In this document: in pieces, positions 26,702-33,565 of the stretch
How the letters are laid out: every line of letters starts with the position of its first letter
How positions within the stretch are numbered: the stretch's first letter is position 1
Source: an uncultured Planctomycetales bacterium
GTDB lineage: Bacteria > Planctomycetota > Planctomycetia > Isosphaerales > Isosphaeraceae
Direction: 5' to 3'
Length of the DNA stretch: 33,565 nt
NCBI GenBank assembly: GCA_903926465.1
Contig: CAIYJE010000103.1
Coordinates: 1-33,565 of the forward strand
Translations under genes and position numbers: made by a program
Notes under the pieces: model-generated
What the model saw: only the letters and a program-made list of their open reading frames with translations
Databases searched by the model: none
What the model was told of the DNA's origin: nothing

Positions 26702-27970
26702 ATGAAACCCTTGAAATCTCAACGCTGGTTGTATGTGGTTGGAGCCGTCGCAATTGCGGCCGGCCTGGTTGGCTTTTTCGCTTTCCAGAGGCACCGAGCG
26801 GCAACGTTTGCAGAGACCGTGAGCAAGGCGATTTCGGAACATCGGTTCGACGACGCGCGCAAGGCGATCCAGGAATTGTTCCAGCTCAAGCCCCGATCGG
26901 CCCAAGCCGAGTACTTGCTTGCCCTGCTGGAACTGAAGCTCGATCGCCCGATGGAGTGCTTGGAGGCGATCAAACTCGCGGGCGAGTGGGGATATAGCAA
27001 GGGCGAGCTGGCGATTTTGGCGGCAATTCTTGGGGTTCGCGGCGGGCAGTTGCAGAACGCGGAAAATGTGCTCCGGCCTGCGCTAGAATTGAACTCGGAG
27101 CCCAGGGCTGAAATTGCCGAGGCGATGACGCGGATCTTTCTCTCGTCATATCGTTTGAAGGAAGCGGATCTTGCCATCGAACGCTGGATCAACGCTGCTC
27201 CGGATGATGCACGTCCTTATGTTTATCGCGATCAAATCTTGCAGCGATTGGAATCTGACCCTGCCGAGATGATTCGCAATCTTCGCATCGCACTTGAACT
27301 GGATCCCACGCTCGATAAGCCTCGGCTTGCGCTTGCGGAACTCTTGCTCAGTACGCACGTGAATGACGAAAGCGAAATCGAGTTTGAATCCTATCTCTCA
27401 CGCAACCTCGATTCGGCCCCAGCGCACGCAGGGCTTGGCCAGATCGCTTCCCTCAAAGGGGACCTGGTCAAGGCTGTGAGCGAATTCGAAGCGGTGCTCA
27501 AGCTGGACCCCAATAACCTGATTGCGTTGCAGCAGCTTAGCCTTATTGATCTTCGTGCGAATAATGCCGAATCTGCTTGTACACGCCTGAAAAAGGCTCT
27601 GGAATCTTTCCCGTTTGATGTCAACCTGCATTACAACTACGCCACGGCGCTCAGGTTGGCGGGAAACAAAACCCAGGCCGATCAGGAAACCGCAATCACA
27701 AATAAGCTTCGCGAGGAACTTGATGCCGTTACGGAACTGCGCAAAGAGCTTCTCATGCACCCAGATGATTACGACCGCAAGGCGGACGTGATGAAATGGT
27801 TGATCGAACACGGTCAGGAGAAGGAAGGGCTCAAGTGGAGCGAGCTGATCCTGAAGAAAAAGCCCAATCATGGTAAGACCTGTGAGATTCTTGCGCAGTA
27901 TTATGAACGAATCGGCCAATCTGGCCTGGCCAACTATTACCGGACGCTGGCTCCGACCTCGGCGCATTGA
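26702..27970 (+). CDS. membrane-anchored TPR protein, partner of the cytochrome
   Basis: 422 residues from the ATG at 26702; a TTG at 26681 overlapping the previous stop would add seven. A membrane anchor lies at about 10-29 (YVVGAVAIAAGLVGFFAF). The rest is tetratricopeptide repeats from about 35 to the end, for example ARKAIQELFQLKPRSAQAEYLLALLEL, AGLGQIASLKGDLVKAVSEFEAVLKLDPNN, and LHYNYATALRLAGNKTQADQE. No enzyme domain is present. It begins 17 bp after the cytochrome gene, shares its anchor-plus-TPR plan, and probably scaffolds a periplasmic complex with it. Planctomycete loci of this kind often also have a CRTAC1/ASPIC-UnbV protein, which is absent here. A short hairpin (27984-28002) and then repeat array B follow. 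Confidence 0.85.
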   Translation: MKPLKSQRWLYVVGAVAIAAGLVGFFAFQRHRAATFAETVSKAISEHRFDDARKAIQELFQLKPRSAQAEYLLALLELKLDRPMECLEAIKLAGEWGYSKGELAILAAILGVRGGQLQNAENVLRPALELNSEPRAEIAEAMTRIFLSSYRLKEADLAIERWINAAPDDARPYVYRDQILQRLESDPAEMIRNLRIALELDPTLDKPRLALAELLLSTHVNDESEIEFESYLSRNLDSAPAHAGLGQIASLKGDLVKAVSEFEAVLKLDPNNLIALQQLSLIDLRANNAESACTRLKKALESFPFDVNLHYNYATALRLAGNKTQADQETAITNKLREELDAVTELRKELLMHPDDYDRKADVMKWLIEHGQEKEGLKWSELILKKKPNHGKTCEILAQYYERIGQSGLANYYRTLAPTSAH

Positions 27971-28025
27971 GCCCAAGACCATCAAAACCTGTTCCTGGTT
28001 TTTCAAGCCAAGCGAAGTACCAAGC

Positions 28026-28327
28026 CGCTTCGCGGTGGTCGGGTGTGTCCGGTCACGGATGACCTGAGTCATCCATGCCACAAGTCGATGAAGCCCGCAG
28101 ACTCAAGCCGCTTTGCGGTGGTCGGGTGTTCGGTCACGGATGACCTGAGTCATCCATGCCACAAGTCGATGAAGCCCGCAGACTGAAGCCGCTTTGCGGT
28201 GGTCGGGTGTTCGGTCACGGATGACCTGAGTCATCCATGCCACAAGTCGATGAAGCCCGCAGACTGAAGCCGCTTCGCGGTGGTCGGGTGTGTCCGGTCA
28301 CGGATGACCTGAGTCATCCATGCCACA
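28026..28327 (+). repeat. tandem repeat array B, four copies of 81-83 bp
   Basis: Copies begin at about 28026, 28109, 28190 and 28271 (periods 83, 81, 81). Each has CGCTTCGCGGTGGTC or CGCTTTGCGGTGGTC, then GGTCACGGATGACCTGAGTCATCC and ATGCCAC, then a tail CAAGTCGATGAAGCCCGCAGACT in the first three copies. The core is clearly related to array A and has the inverted repeat GGATGAC-CTGA-GTCATCC. The tail differs from both tail types of array A. The array lies between convergent genes and ends 41 bp before the oxidoreductase stop codon. Confidence 0.9.
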
Positions 28328-28367
28328 TATCGAAGGCTCAGAGAATATCAAAGTGTGACGCGATGTC

Positions 28368-30056
28368 CTATCTCGGGCTCAATTTCGGCCAGTCAATCTC
28401 GAAGCCCTGGCTTACAAGTCTGTCTTGAAAGCTCTTGAGTTTGGCTGGCGAGTTGCGCACTTCGCGCGGCGTTTGCTTGGTCTCTATGCAATGGGCGGCA
28501 AGCGCACCGGCGGCCTCGCCAATACCCCATTCCACCGGGTGCAGCCGGTAGCAGCCGTTGGTGATGTGGGTAACACCCAGGTTCTTGCATGCGGGCAAAA
28601 GATTCTCAACCCGCCTGGGGATCAAGGCGCCGAGGGGGATCTGGAACGGCAGCGACGAAACATCAATGTAATTGTCACCCCCCGATGAGGGGTGCAGGTC
28701 AATCCGGTAACTGCCGACCCCCACCGAGTCTGCAAACTTTTCGGCCTCCACGTCTTGCTTGCCAAGCTTCTCACGTCTGGCGTCTGTTCCAACCATAGAC
28801 TCCACCACTGTGAACTCAGCCTTGATCCGTCTGGATTCGCGAATGTACGGATGTTTGGCCAGTCCGTCGGCTGTGCCGACTACATCGGGGCGGAGCCTGA
28901 GCCCCTTGAAACCGGTGCCGCCATCGGGCCTGGGAAATTCGGTCTGGAGCCAGTAGAGCAGGCAAAGCGAGAGCTGCTTGGCGCGGGCGATATGCGTGTC
29001 GGCCTCTTCGGGGGTCACGCCAATCAGGTTCCCTAGCCAGTAGTCGTTCTGTGGCCAGTTGATCAGAGTCATGCTGCCTGAGAAGGCACCCTCGACGTGT
29101 TTCTTGTGGTCGAGGATCTTCCGGTAATTGAAGAACCCCGCGCCGTTGTCTCGTGGGTCGAATGTGAACTTGCGAGGCTGCAGGCTGACCGGATCGGTGG
29201 CATCGCCAAACATCAGGCCGGGCCAGGCCGGGTTCAAGGCGGGCTTGTACTGGCTCCAGAAGTTCCACTCGGCCGGCCGGTCGATGGTGTGGTCTTCCCC
29301 CTCAAGATAATCGGCGGCAAAGCAGCACGTGAACGACTGCTGATTCTCTGGTTGATAGTTTTCGGGTGCTTTTCTTTCACCGGTTTCGCTTCTGGGCTCA
29401 AAGCCGATGACGTGCTCAACCCCGGCCAGCGGTAGCAGTTCTCCCATCTCGGTGGCATCCAGAAAATAAGGCGCAAGTAAGGTCCGTTGATCGCCCGACC
29501 TCAAATCCTTGACCGTCACACACTGGACCTTATCAGCCTGCACCTCGGCCGCAACGGGTGCGTGTTCCAGAAGGATCAACAGTTTTCTGCTCGATGCGTA
29601 GGGAGCGAGCATGGAGGTCAAGACGGCAAGGGCAACCCTGGGCTCGTGGCAAAGCCTGGAAACGTTGCCGTTCCCGGGGTTGAGGTTTCGCTCCAACCGG
29701 GCAGACGCGGTCAGGGGGTAGTGGTCTCGATAGTACTGGCGGATCTCTTTCCTCATGCGTAGGTATGAGGCGTTGGCCCCAAACATTTCAATCCAGGGGT
29801 GCTCGTCGGGGGGGACCGCTTGCTGGGTCAACTGGCCGCCGATCCAGTCGGTGGGCTCGGTCATGACGACAGACTTGCCTGCCCGAAGCGCGGCCAAAGC
29901 AGCGGCAACCCCGCCGAGCCCGCCCCCAAAAATGACAACGTCGGCCTGGATTTCCTTTTTTGAGAAGGTGGCAAGAGCGGAGCTTACGCCGGTACTTGCG
30001 GTAAGCATTCCCGCCAGCCCGAATCCGCAACCTTCAAGAAATTGTCTGCGCTTCAT
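28368..30056 (-). CDS. Tat-type FAD-dependent oxidoreductase
   Basis: 562 residues. The N-terminus KRRQFLEGCGFGLAGML is a twin-arginine-like leader, followed by DVVIFGGGLGGVAAALAALRAGKSVVMTE, the Rossmann dinucleotide-binding fold (GxGxxG at about 44-49), and WIGGQLTQQ. Further family features are the FLDATEMGELLPLAGV strand, the C-terminal SSLPFQIPLGALIPRRVENLLPACKNLGVTHITNG segment, and VEWGIGEAAGALA, where FAD contacts are expected. It fits the FAD_oxidored (PF12831) family, common and expanded in planctomycetes, where such enzymes are linked to polysaccharide or amine oxidation; the substrate here is unknown. It should work in the periplasm. It is divergent from the DUF1080 gene and convergent on array B. 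Confidence 0.88.
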   Translation of the reverse strand: MKRRQFLEGCGFGLAGMLTASTGVSSALATFSKKEIQADVVIFGGGLGGVAAALAALRAGKSVVMTEPTDWIGGQLTQQAVPPDEHPWIEMFGANASYLRMRKEIRQYYRDHYPLTASARLERNLNPGNGNVSRLCHEPRVALAVLTSMLAPYASSRKLLILLEHAPVAAEVQADKVQCVTVKDLRSGDQRTLLAPYFLDATEMGELLPLAGVEHVIGFEPRSETGERKAPENYQPENQQSFTCCFAADYLEGEDHTIDRPAEWNFWSQYKPALNPAWPGLMFGDATDPVSLQPRKFTFDPRDNGAGFFNYRKILDHKKHVEGAFSGSMTLINWPQNDYWLGNLIGVTPEEADTHIARAKQLSLCLLYWLQTEFPRPDGGTGFKGLRLRPDVVGTADGLAKHPYIRESRRIKAEFTVVESMVGTDARREKLGKQDVEAEKFADSVGVGSYRIDLHPSSGGDNYIDVSSLPFQIPLGALIPRRVENLLPACKNLGVTHITNGCYRLHPVEWGIGEAAGALAAHCIETKQTPREVRNSPAKLKSFQDRLVSQGFEIDWPKLSPR

Positions 30057-30357
30057 GATGAGAACCTCGGACGTGTTGTGTGTGAGTTCGATTTTACGAG
30101 GGAATTCGTCTCACAACAGTCTCTCTCCCTGTTTTGAAAGCAGTTTCATCTAAGCTCAGGTGGAAATCCGGACTTTCAGCATCTCCTATCGTCCCGGGCA
30201 GAACCCCAGGTGTTGGCCTTTGCGCTCACCCTGCCGGGCAACCGCCACGGTCTGGCGTGGCGGTAGGGAACGGGTAGAATTGCTGGTCCGCCGGGTCACA
30301 CTCCCGCCGCATCAGATTGATCTCCGATTCGCCCCCTTCAAGCCCAGGAATCCGCCC
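30057..30357. promoter_or_regulatory. divergent intergenic region, oxidoreductase and DUF1080 gene
   Basis: About 300 bp between divergent genes must hold both promoters; no clear consensus elements are seen. An open frame runs through it into the DUF1080 gene, but its translation lacks a signal peptide and looks random, so I place the start at 30358. Confidence 0.4.
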
Positions 30358-31686
30358 ATGACGCGACTCCAGTTGGCTGGCCTGACGGCCGCCACGCTCG
30401 CGGCGGTAGTCACCGTCGCCCCCGCCTTCGTCCTCCAAGATAACAACCAGCCTCCTGCGGGCTTCACGCCCGTGTTCAACGGCAAAGACCTGGCCGGCTG
30501 GCACGGCATGCCCCACTTCGACCCCCGCGAACTCGCCAAAATGGAGCCCGCCAAGCGTGAGGCTCAGATTGCCGAGTGGACGGCCGACGCCAAAAAGCAC
30601 TGGTCGATCAAGGATGGCGCTCTCGTTAACGACGGTGACGGTGCCTACCTGACCACCGACAAAGAATACGGCGACATGGAGTTCTATATCGACTACAAAA
30701 CGGTTGCCAAAGCCGATAGCGGTATCTACCTCCGAGGCACTCCCCAGGTCCAGATCTGGGACTGGACCCCCGAGGGTGGCAAGCACAACCTGGGTGCCGA
30801 CAAAGGCTCTGGCGGCCTCTGGAACAATAGCCCAGGAACTGCGGGCAAGGACCCCAGCGTGCTGGCCGACCATCCGTTCGGTGAGTGGAACCGGTTCAAG
30901 ATCAGTCAGGTTGGCGCTCGGACCAGCGTGACCCTGAACGGCAAGCTGGTTGTTAACCATGCGATCATGGAAAACTTCTGGGACCGAACTGCGCCGCTGT
31001 TCCCCAGAGGGGTCATCCAGCTTCAGACTCACGGTGGCGAGATCCAGTGGAAGAACCTCTTCATCCGCGAGCTCTCGTCCAAAGAGGCCAACGCGGTTCT
31101 GGCCAGTCATGGCGATGAAGGGTTCACCTCGCTCTTCGACGGCAAGAGCCTGGACGGATGGGCCGGCGCGGTGAATAACTATGAGGTGGCAGACGGTGCC
31201 ATCCGCTGCAAGCCGGGCACTGGTGGCGTGCTGCACACCAAGAATGAGTACGGCAATTTTGTTGCCCGGGTTGAGTTCCGTCTGCCCCCCGGTGGGAACA
31301 ACGGCCTGGCGATTCGCTACGCAGGTGAAGGTGACCCGGCTTATAACGGGATGTGCGAGCTTCAGGTTCTGGACAACGATGCCGAGCAATATGCCAAGCT
31401 GGACGCGCGCCAGTACCATGGCTCAGCCTACGGCATGATTGCAGCCAAACGCGGCTATTTACGGCCAACTGGCGAGTGGAACTTTCAGGAAGTGACCGTC
31501 AAGGGCTCGAAGATCAAGGTCGAGCTGAACGGCAGCGTCATTCTGGACGGCGATCTGGCCGACGTCAAAGAGTTGATGGCGAACTCGCCCCACCCCGGCA
31601 AGGATCGCACCAAGGGGACGTTTGGCTTTGCTGGTCACGGAGACGCCGTGGAGTTCCGCAACGTGAAGATCAAGTCGCTCGACTGA
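30358..31686 (+). CDS. secreted protein with two DUF1080 (3-keto-disaccharide hydrolase) domains
   Basis: 442 residues from the ATG at 30358, with AGGAA 7 bp upstream and a signal peptide (LAGLTAATLAAVVTVAPAF) right after it. Domain 1 runs from about 36 (FTPVFNGKDLAGWHG) to 235, with DMEFYIDYKTVAKADSGIYLRG and WNRFKISQVG. Domain 2 runs from about 256 (FTSLFDGKSLDGWAG) to 442, with NFVARVEFRLPPGGNNGLAIRY and CELQVLDND. Both are concanavalin-like jelly-roll folds. DUF1080 proteins include hydrolases of 3-keto-disaccharides and are greatly expanded in planctomycetes; which domain is active cannot be told here. The divergent FAD oxidoreductase could supply an oxidised sugar, but this is speculation. 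A strong terminator follows. Confidence 0.9.
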   Translation: MTRLQLAGLTAATLAAVVTVAPAFVLQDNNQPPAGFTPVFNGKDLAGWHGMPHFDPRELAKMEPAKREAQIAEWTADAKKHWSIKDGALVNDGDGAYLTTDKEYGDMEFYIDYKTVAKADSGIYLRGTPQVQIWDWTPEGGKHNLGADKGSGGLWNNSPGTAGKDPSVLADHPFGEWNRFKISQVGARTSVTLNGKLVVNHAIMENFWDRTAPLFPRGVIQLQTHGGEIQWKNLFIRELSSKEANAVLASHGDEGFTSLFDGKSLDGWAGAVNNYEVADGAIRCKPGTGGVLHTKNEYGNFVARVEFRLPPGGNNGLAIRYAGEGDPAYNGMCELQVLDNDAEQYAKLDARQYHGSAYGMIAAKRGYLRPTGEWNFQEVTVKGSKIKVELNGSVILDGDLADVKELMANSPHPGKDRTKGTFGFAGHGDAVEFRNVKIKSLD

Positions 31687-31740
31687 TCTTGATCGTTCAT
31701 TCTGGGGTGGTGGCTATTCACGGTTGCCACCCTGAAACTG

Positions 31741-31797
31741 AAGGCTGCTGGCGATAACCCGAAACCGGGTTTGTTGCCAGCAGCCTTATTTATTTTA
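31741..31797 (+). terminator. Rho-independent-type terminator of the DUF1080 gene
   Basis: AAGGCTGCTGGC (31741-31752) pairs perfectly with GCCAGCAGCCTT (31776-31787); the loop has its own stem AACCCG/CGGGTT. It is followed by ATTTATTTTA. The convergent hydrolase gene may use the same structure from the other side. Confidence 0.8.
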
Positions 31798-31871
31798 TGC
31801 CCTGAAGGCAGTGTCTCGGCCCATCCTGGTTTTGCTGAGGGTTGCGATCTGGTATTCGCGGGTGATCGACC

Positions 31872-32798
31872 TCACCGAGCATCGGCCTCGGGAATGAATT
31901 TCAAGTCGGCCAGCCATTGAAGTGCCTGGGTTTGCCAGGTGTCCCACATCTCTCCCTTGTAGCCGTTCAGGCCATGACCCCCGGATGGCAATTCCACATA
32001 CTTGGCCTTCACGTTGTGCGTTTGCAAGGCTTCAAAGAAGGCTTTGCTGTTCTCTGGGACCACCGCCTGGTCATCGAGCGCATGGGCCAGGAACGCGGGT
32101 GGCGTTTCCGCGGTTACCTGTTTTTCATTGCTGAAAAGTTCGACCAATTTGGGGTCTGGGTTTGGTCCCAGCAGATTCTGCTTGGATCCGCCATGGGTGG
32201 TTGGTCCCATGGAGATGACGGGGTAGATCAGGATTTGAAAATCGGGTCGAGAGCTCAATCGCTCAACGTGGTCGCGGGCCTCGGGCTTACCGGCGTCGAA
32301 GTGCGTGCCAGCGGTGGAGGCCAGATGTCCGCCGGCAGAGAAGCCCATGATGCCGATCTTCTGGGGGTCCAGGCCCCAGTCAGAGGCGCGGGCTCGCGCA
32401 GTGCGCAGGGCGCGCTGGGCGTCTTCGAGGGGAACGAAGGTACGACCGGCGGGAAGGCGATACTCAAGTACGATGCCGGTGATACCGTGTTTGTTGAGCC
32501 AGTGGGCGATGCCTTGTCCTTCGGGTCCAACAACCAGGCCACCGTACCCACCACCAGGGCAGATCACCACGGCCGCGCCTTGGTTTTTGAGCTTCGATGG
32601 GTCGTTTGGTCCAGGGCTAGGACGGTAGACCGTGATCCACGCATCGGGGTCCTGGGGTTTGCCGTCGGGTCCCAGTGGGGTGTGCAGGCTGATTCGTTCT
32701 GGGGGTGGCGGTGTGTTGGTGGCTTGGGCGCTGGCCTGGTTCTTTGCTCCGCAGACGATGAGTAACAACAGCAACAGACGCAAGCGATTGATGGTCAT
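31872..32798 (-). CDS. secreted alpha/beta hydrolase, acetyl-esterase/lipase type
   Basis: 308 residues with a signal peptide (RLRLLLLLLIVCGAKNQASA). The alpha/beta hydrolase core is intact: oxyanion-hole motif CPGGGYGG, then VLEYRLPAG, nucleophile elbow GFSAGG with Ser154, the acid in HALDDQAV (Asp242 or Asp243), and His275 in SGGHGLN. It resembles BD-FAE/esterase_lipase proteins that remove acetyl or other ester groups from plant or algal polysaccharides. The exported location and polysaccharide-related neighbours fit that role, though the substrate is inferred. It is a single gene converging with the DUF1080 gene. Confidence 0.9.
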   Translation of the reverse strand: MTINRLRLLLLLLIVCGAKNQASAQATNTPPPPERISLHTPLGPDGKPQDPDAWITVYRPSPGPNDPSKLKNQGAAVVICPGGGYGGLVVGPEGQGIAHWLNKHGITGIVLEYRLPAGRTFVPLEDAQRALRTARARASDWGLDPQKIGIMGFSAGGHLASTAGTHFDAGKPEARDHVERLSSRPDFQILIYPVISMGPTTHGGSKQNLLGPNPDPKLVELFSNEKQVTAETPPAFLAHALDDQAVVPENSKAFFEALQTHNVKAKYVELPSGGHGLNGYKGEMWDTWQTQALQWLADLKFIPEADAR

Positions 32799-32928
32799 GG
32801 GATCAGGGGCTCAATGGTGGCAGGATCGACCTCGTTTTCCTGGAAGAATCGTATCGGTGATGCGTGGTGCCTGCCATGGATTTCTGACGGTGGCCAGGGT
32901 TTTGCGAATCTTGCTTCGTTAACAAAGC

Positions 32929-32965
32929 AAGGCGGCCGTAGCGTCTAACACGCTACGGCCGCCTT
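32929..32965 (-). terminator. strong terminator hairpin of the collagen-like gene
   Basis: A perfect 15-bp stem: 32929-32943 pairs with 32951-32965 (AAGGCGGCCGTAGCG and its complement) with a 7-nt loop. Read on the minus strand it follows the stop at 33024 by about 58 bp and leads into TGCTTTGTTAAC. A smaller stem TTGCTT/AAGCAA (32911-32930) overlaps its base. Confidence 0.75.
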
Positions 32966-33023
32966 GGAGGAAACAGTTTGGTGACGCCTGTTTTGTGGAA
33001 CGGGGCGTCAGGGCTTGTCAGTT

Positions 33024-33565
33024 TCAGGCACGCCAGTCACGGCCTGGAAGCTTGGCTGGCCATTCATCGTCTGTGAGCCAGACGATTGAGGTTGAGGTTT
33101 TATCAAGACCGGTTGCGTTTGATGGTTGGGCAGTCCGGATCTCGGCCGATCCGTTGCCTTCAACATTCACGCGAATCGGCTGGAAGTCACCGTCACTGGT
33201 GGAGAGGCTCTGGTCGTGGATCGGTCGGAAGCCAGCCGGCACCTTTCCGAGCAGGGCATTGAGGCGCTGCTTGCTTCTCAGGCCCGACAGAGAGAGTTCC
33301 ACCGTATGGCCAACGCGACGGAGGACGGCGTAATCCAGCTTTGCAGCATCGGGTAGCTTGAGCAGACCAGAGATCTCTCGGGCACCCGTTGCGCGAATTT
33401 CGGCAGAGACTCCCGCAGGGCCCACTGGTCCCATCGGTCCAGCCTTGCCGTCGAGGCCGTTCTTGCCAGGAGCGCCATCTTTGCCCGCCGGTCCAGCAAC
33501 TCCGGCCTTACCGTCGAGGCCGTTCTTGCCAGGAGCGCCATCTTTGCCCGCCGGTCCAGCAACTC
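33024..33565 (-). CDS. collagen-like Gly-X-Y repeat protein, 3' part only
   Basis: The gene enters from the right edge, so its start and N-terminal part are missing; about 180 residues are visible. The visible N-terminal stretch is collagen-like, with Gly at every third position (GLD GKA GVA GPA GKD GAP GKN) ending in GPM GPV GPA GVS. The DNA here has a 63-bp repeat (21 residues, seven triplets), with two nearly identical units in the window. The last 130 residues are a globular tail (EISGLLKLPDAAKLDYAVLRRVG, GDFQPIRVNVEG) that I do not recognise. Bacterial collagen-like proteins are usually surface-exposed trimers, and the tail may nucleate trimer assembly. Confidence is high for the repeat and low for function. 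Confidence 0.85.
   Translation of the reverse strand, partial: VAGPAGKDGAPGKNGLDGKAGVAGPAGKDGAPGKNGLDGKAGPMGPVGPAGVSAEIRATGAREISGLLKLPDAAKLDYAVLRRVGHTVELSLSGLRSKQRLNALLGKVPAGFRPIHDQSLSTSDGDFQPIRVNVEGNGSAEIRTAQPSNATGLDKTSTSIVWLTDDEWPAKLPGRDWRA

Noticed and set aside
30226-31419. 397-codon minus-strand open frame opposite the DUF1080 gene
   Set aside because: The plus strand encodes two recognisable DUF1080 domains with a signal peptide; the antisense frame is a by-product of GC-rich codons.

Overview
The window looks like chromosomal DNA from a planctomycete, most likely near the Gemmatales. The evidence is the gene families: a DUF1559 prepilin-like protein followed by a small lipoprotein, a double DUF1080 secreted protein, a DUF362 Tat protein, CBM9-like secreted proteins, a FAD-dependent oxidoreductase with a Tat-type leader, a multihaem cytochrome c paired with a TPR protein, GYF_2 domains and a collagen-like protein. 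No rRNA, tRNA, CRISPR array, insertion sequence or integrase was seen.

The left half (about 0.4-17.2 kb) reads as an accessory, conflict-related region. A very large minus-strand protein (DUF4011 / superfamily 1 helicase / Vsr-like nuclease) is followed by an 0.8 kb gene-poor gap. Next, on the plus strand, is a ParB-like protein fused to a methyltransferase-like domain whose catalytic motif has decayed. Then comes a co-directional four-gene cluster (8337-16451): a zinc-ribbon TRAFAC-type GTPase, a GAP1-N2 (GTPase-associated protein 1) protein with one membrane segment, a 981-residue single-pass protein of unknown family, and a single-pass protein with two GYF_2 domains. I read this cluster as a membrane-tethered form of the GTPase-GAP1 conflict/signalling systems that have been predicted by comparative genomics; it is the most interesting item in the window. 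The membrane-distal half of the GAP1 protein is encoded by strikingly AT-rich DNA. A short, probably frameshifted secreted gene follows.

The right half (about 17.3-33.6 kb) is more ordinary: mostly exported proteins, many closed by hairpins. It holds a divergent pair of CBM9-like genes, the DUF1559 and lipoprotein genes, a DUF362 protein, the seven-haem cytochrome and its TPR partner, a FAD oxidoreductase divergent from a double DUF1080 protein, an alpha/beta hydrolase, and the 3' end of a collagen-like gene cut by the window edge. Two arrays of a related 81-89 bp tandem repeat with a hairpin core (17545-18049 and 28026-28327) each fill a gap between convergent genes and stop about 35-40 bp short of the minus-strand gene's stop codon.

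Functional links are strongest inside the four-gene cluster and in the cytochrome/TPR pair. Family names come from recognising motifs by eye; no database search was run.
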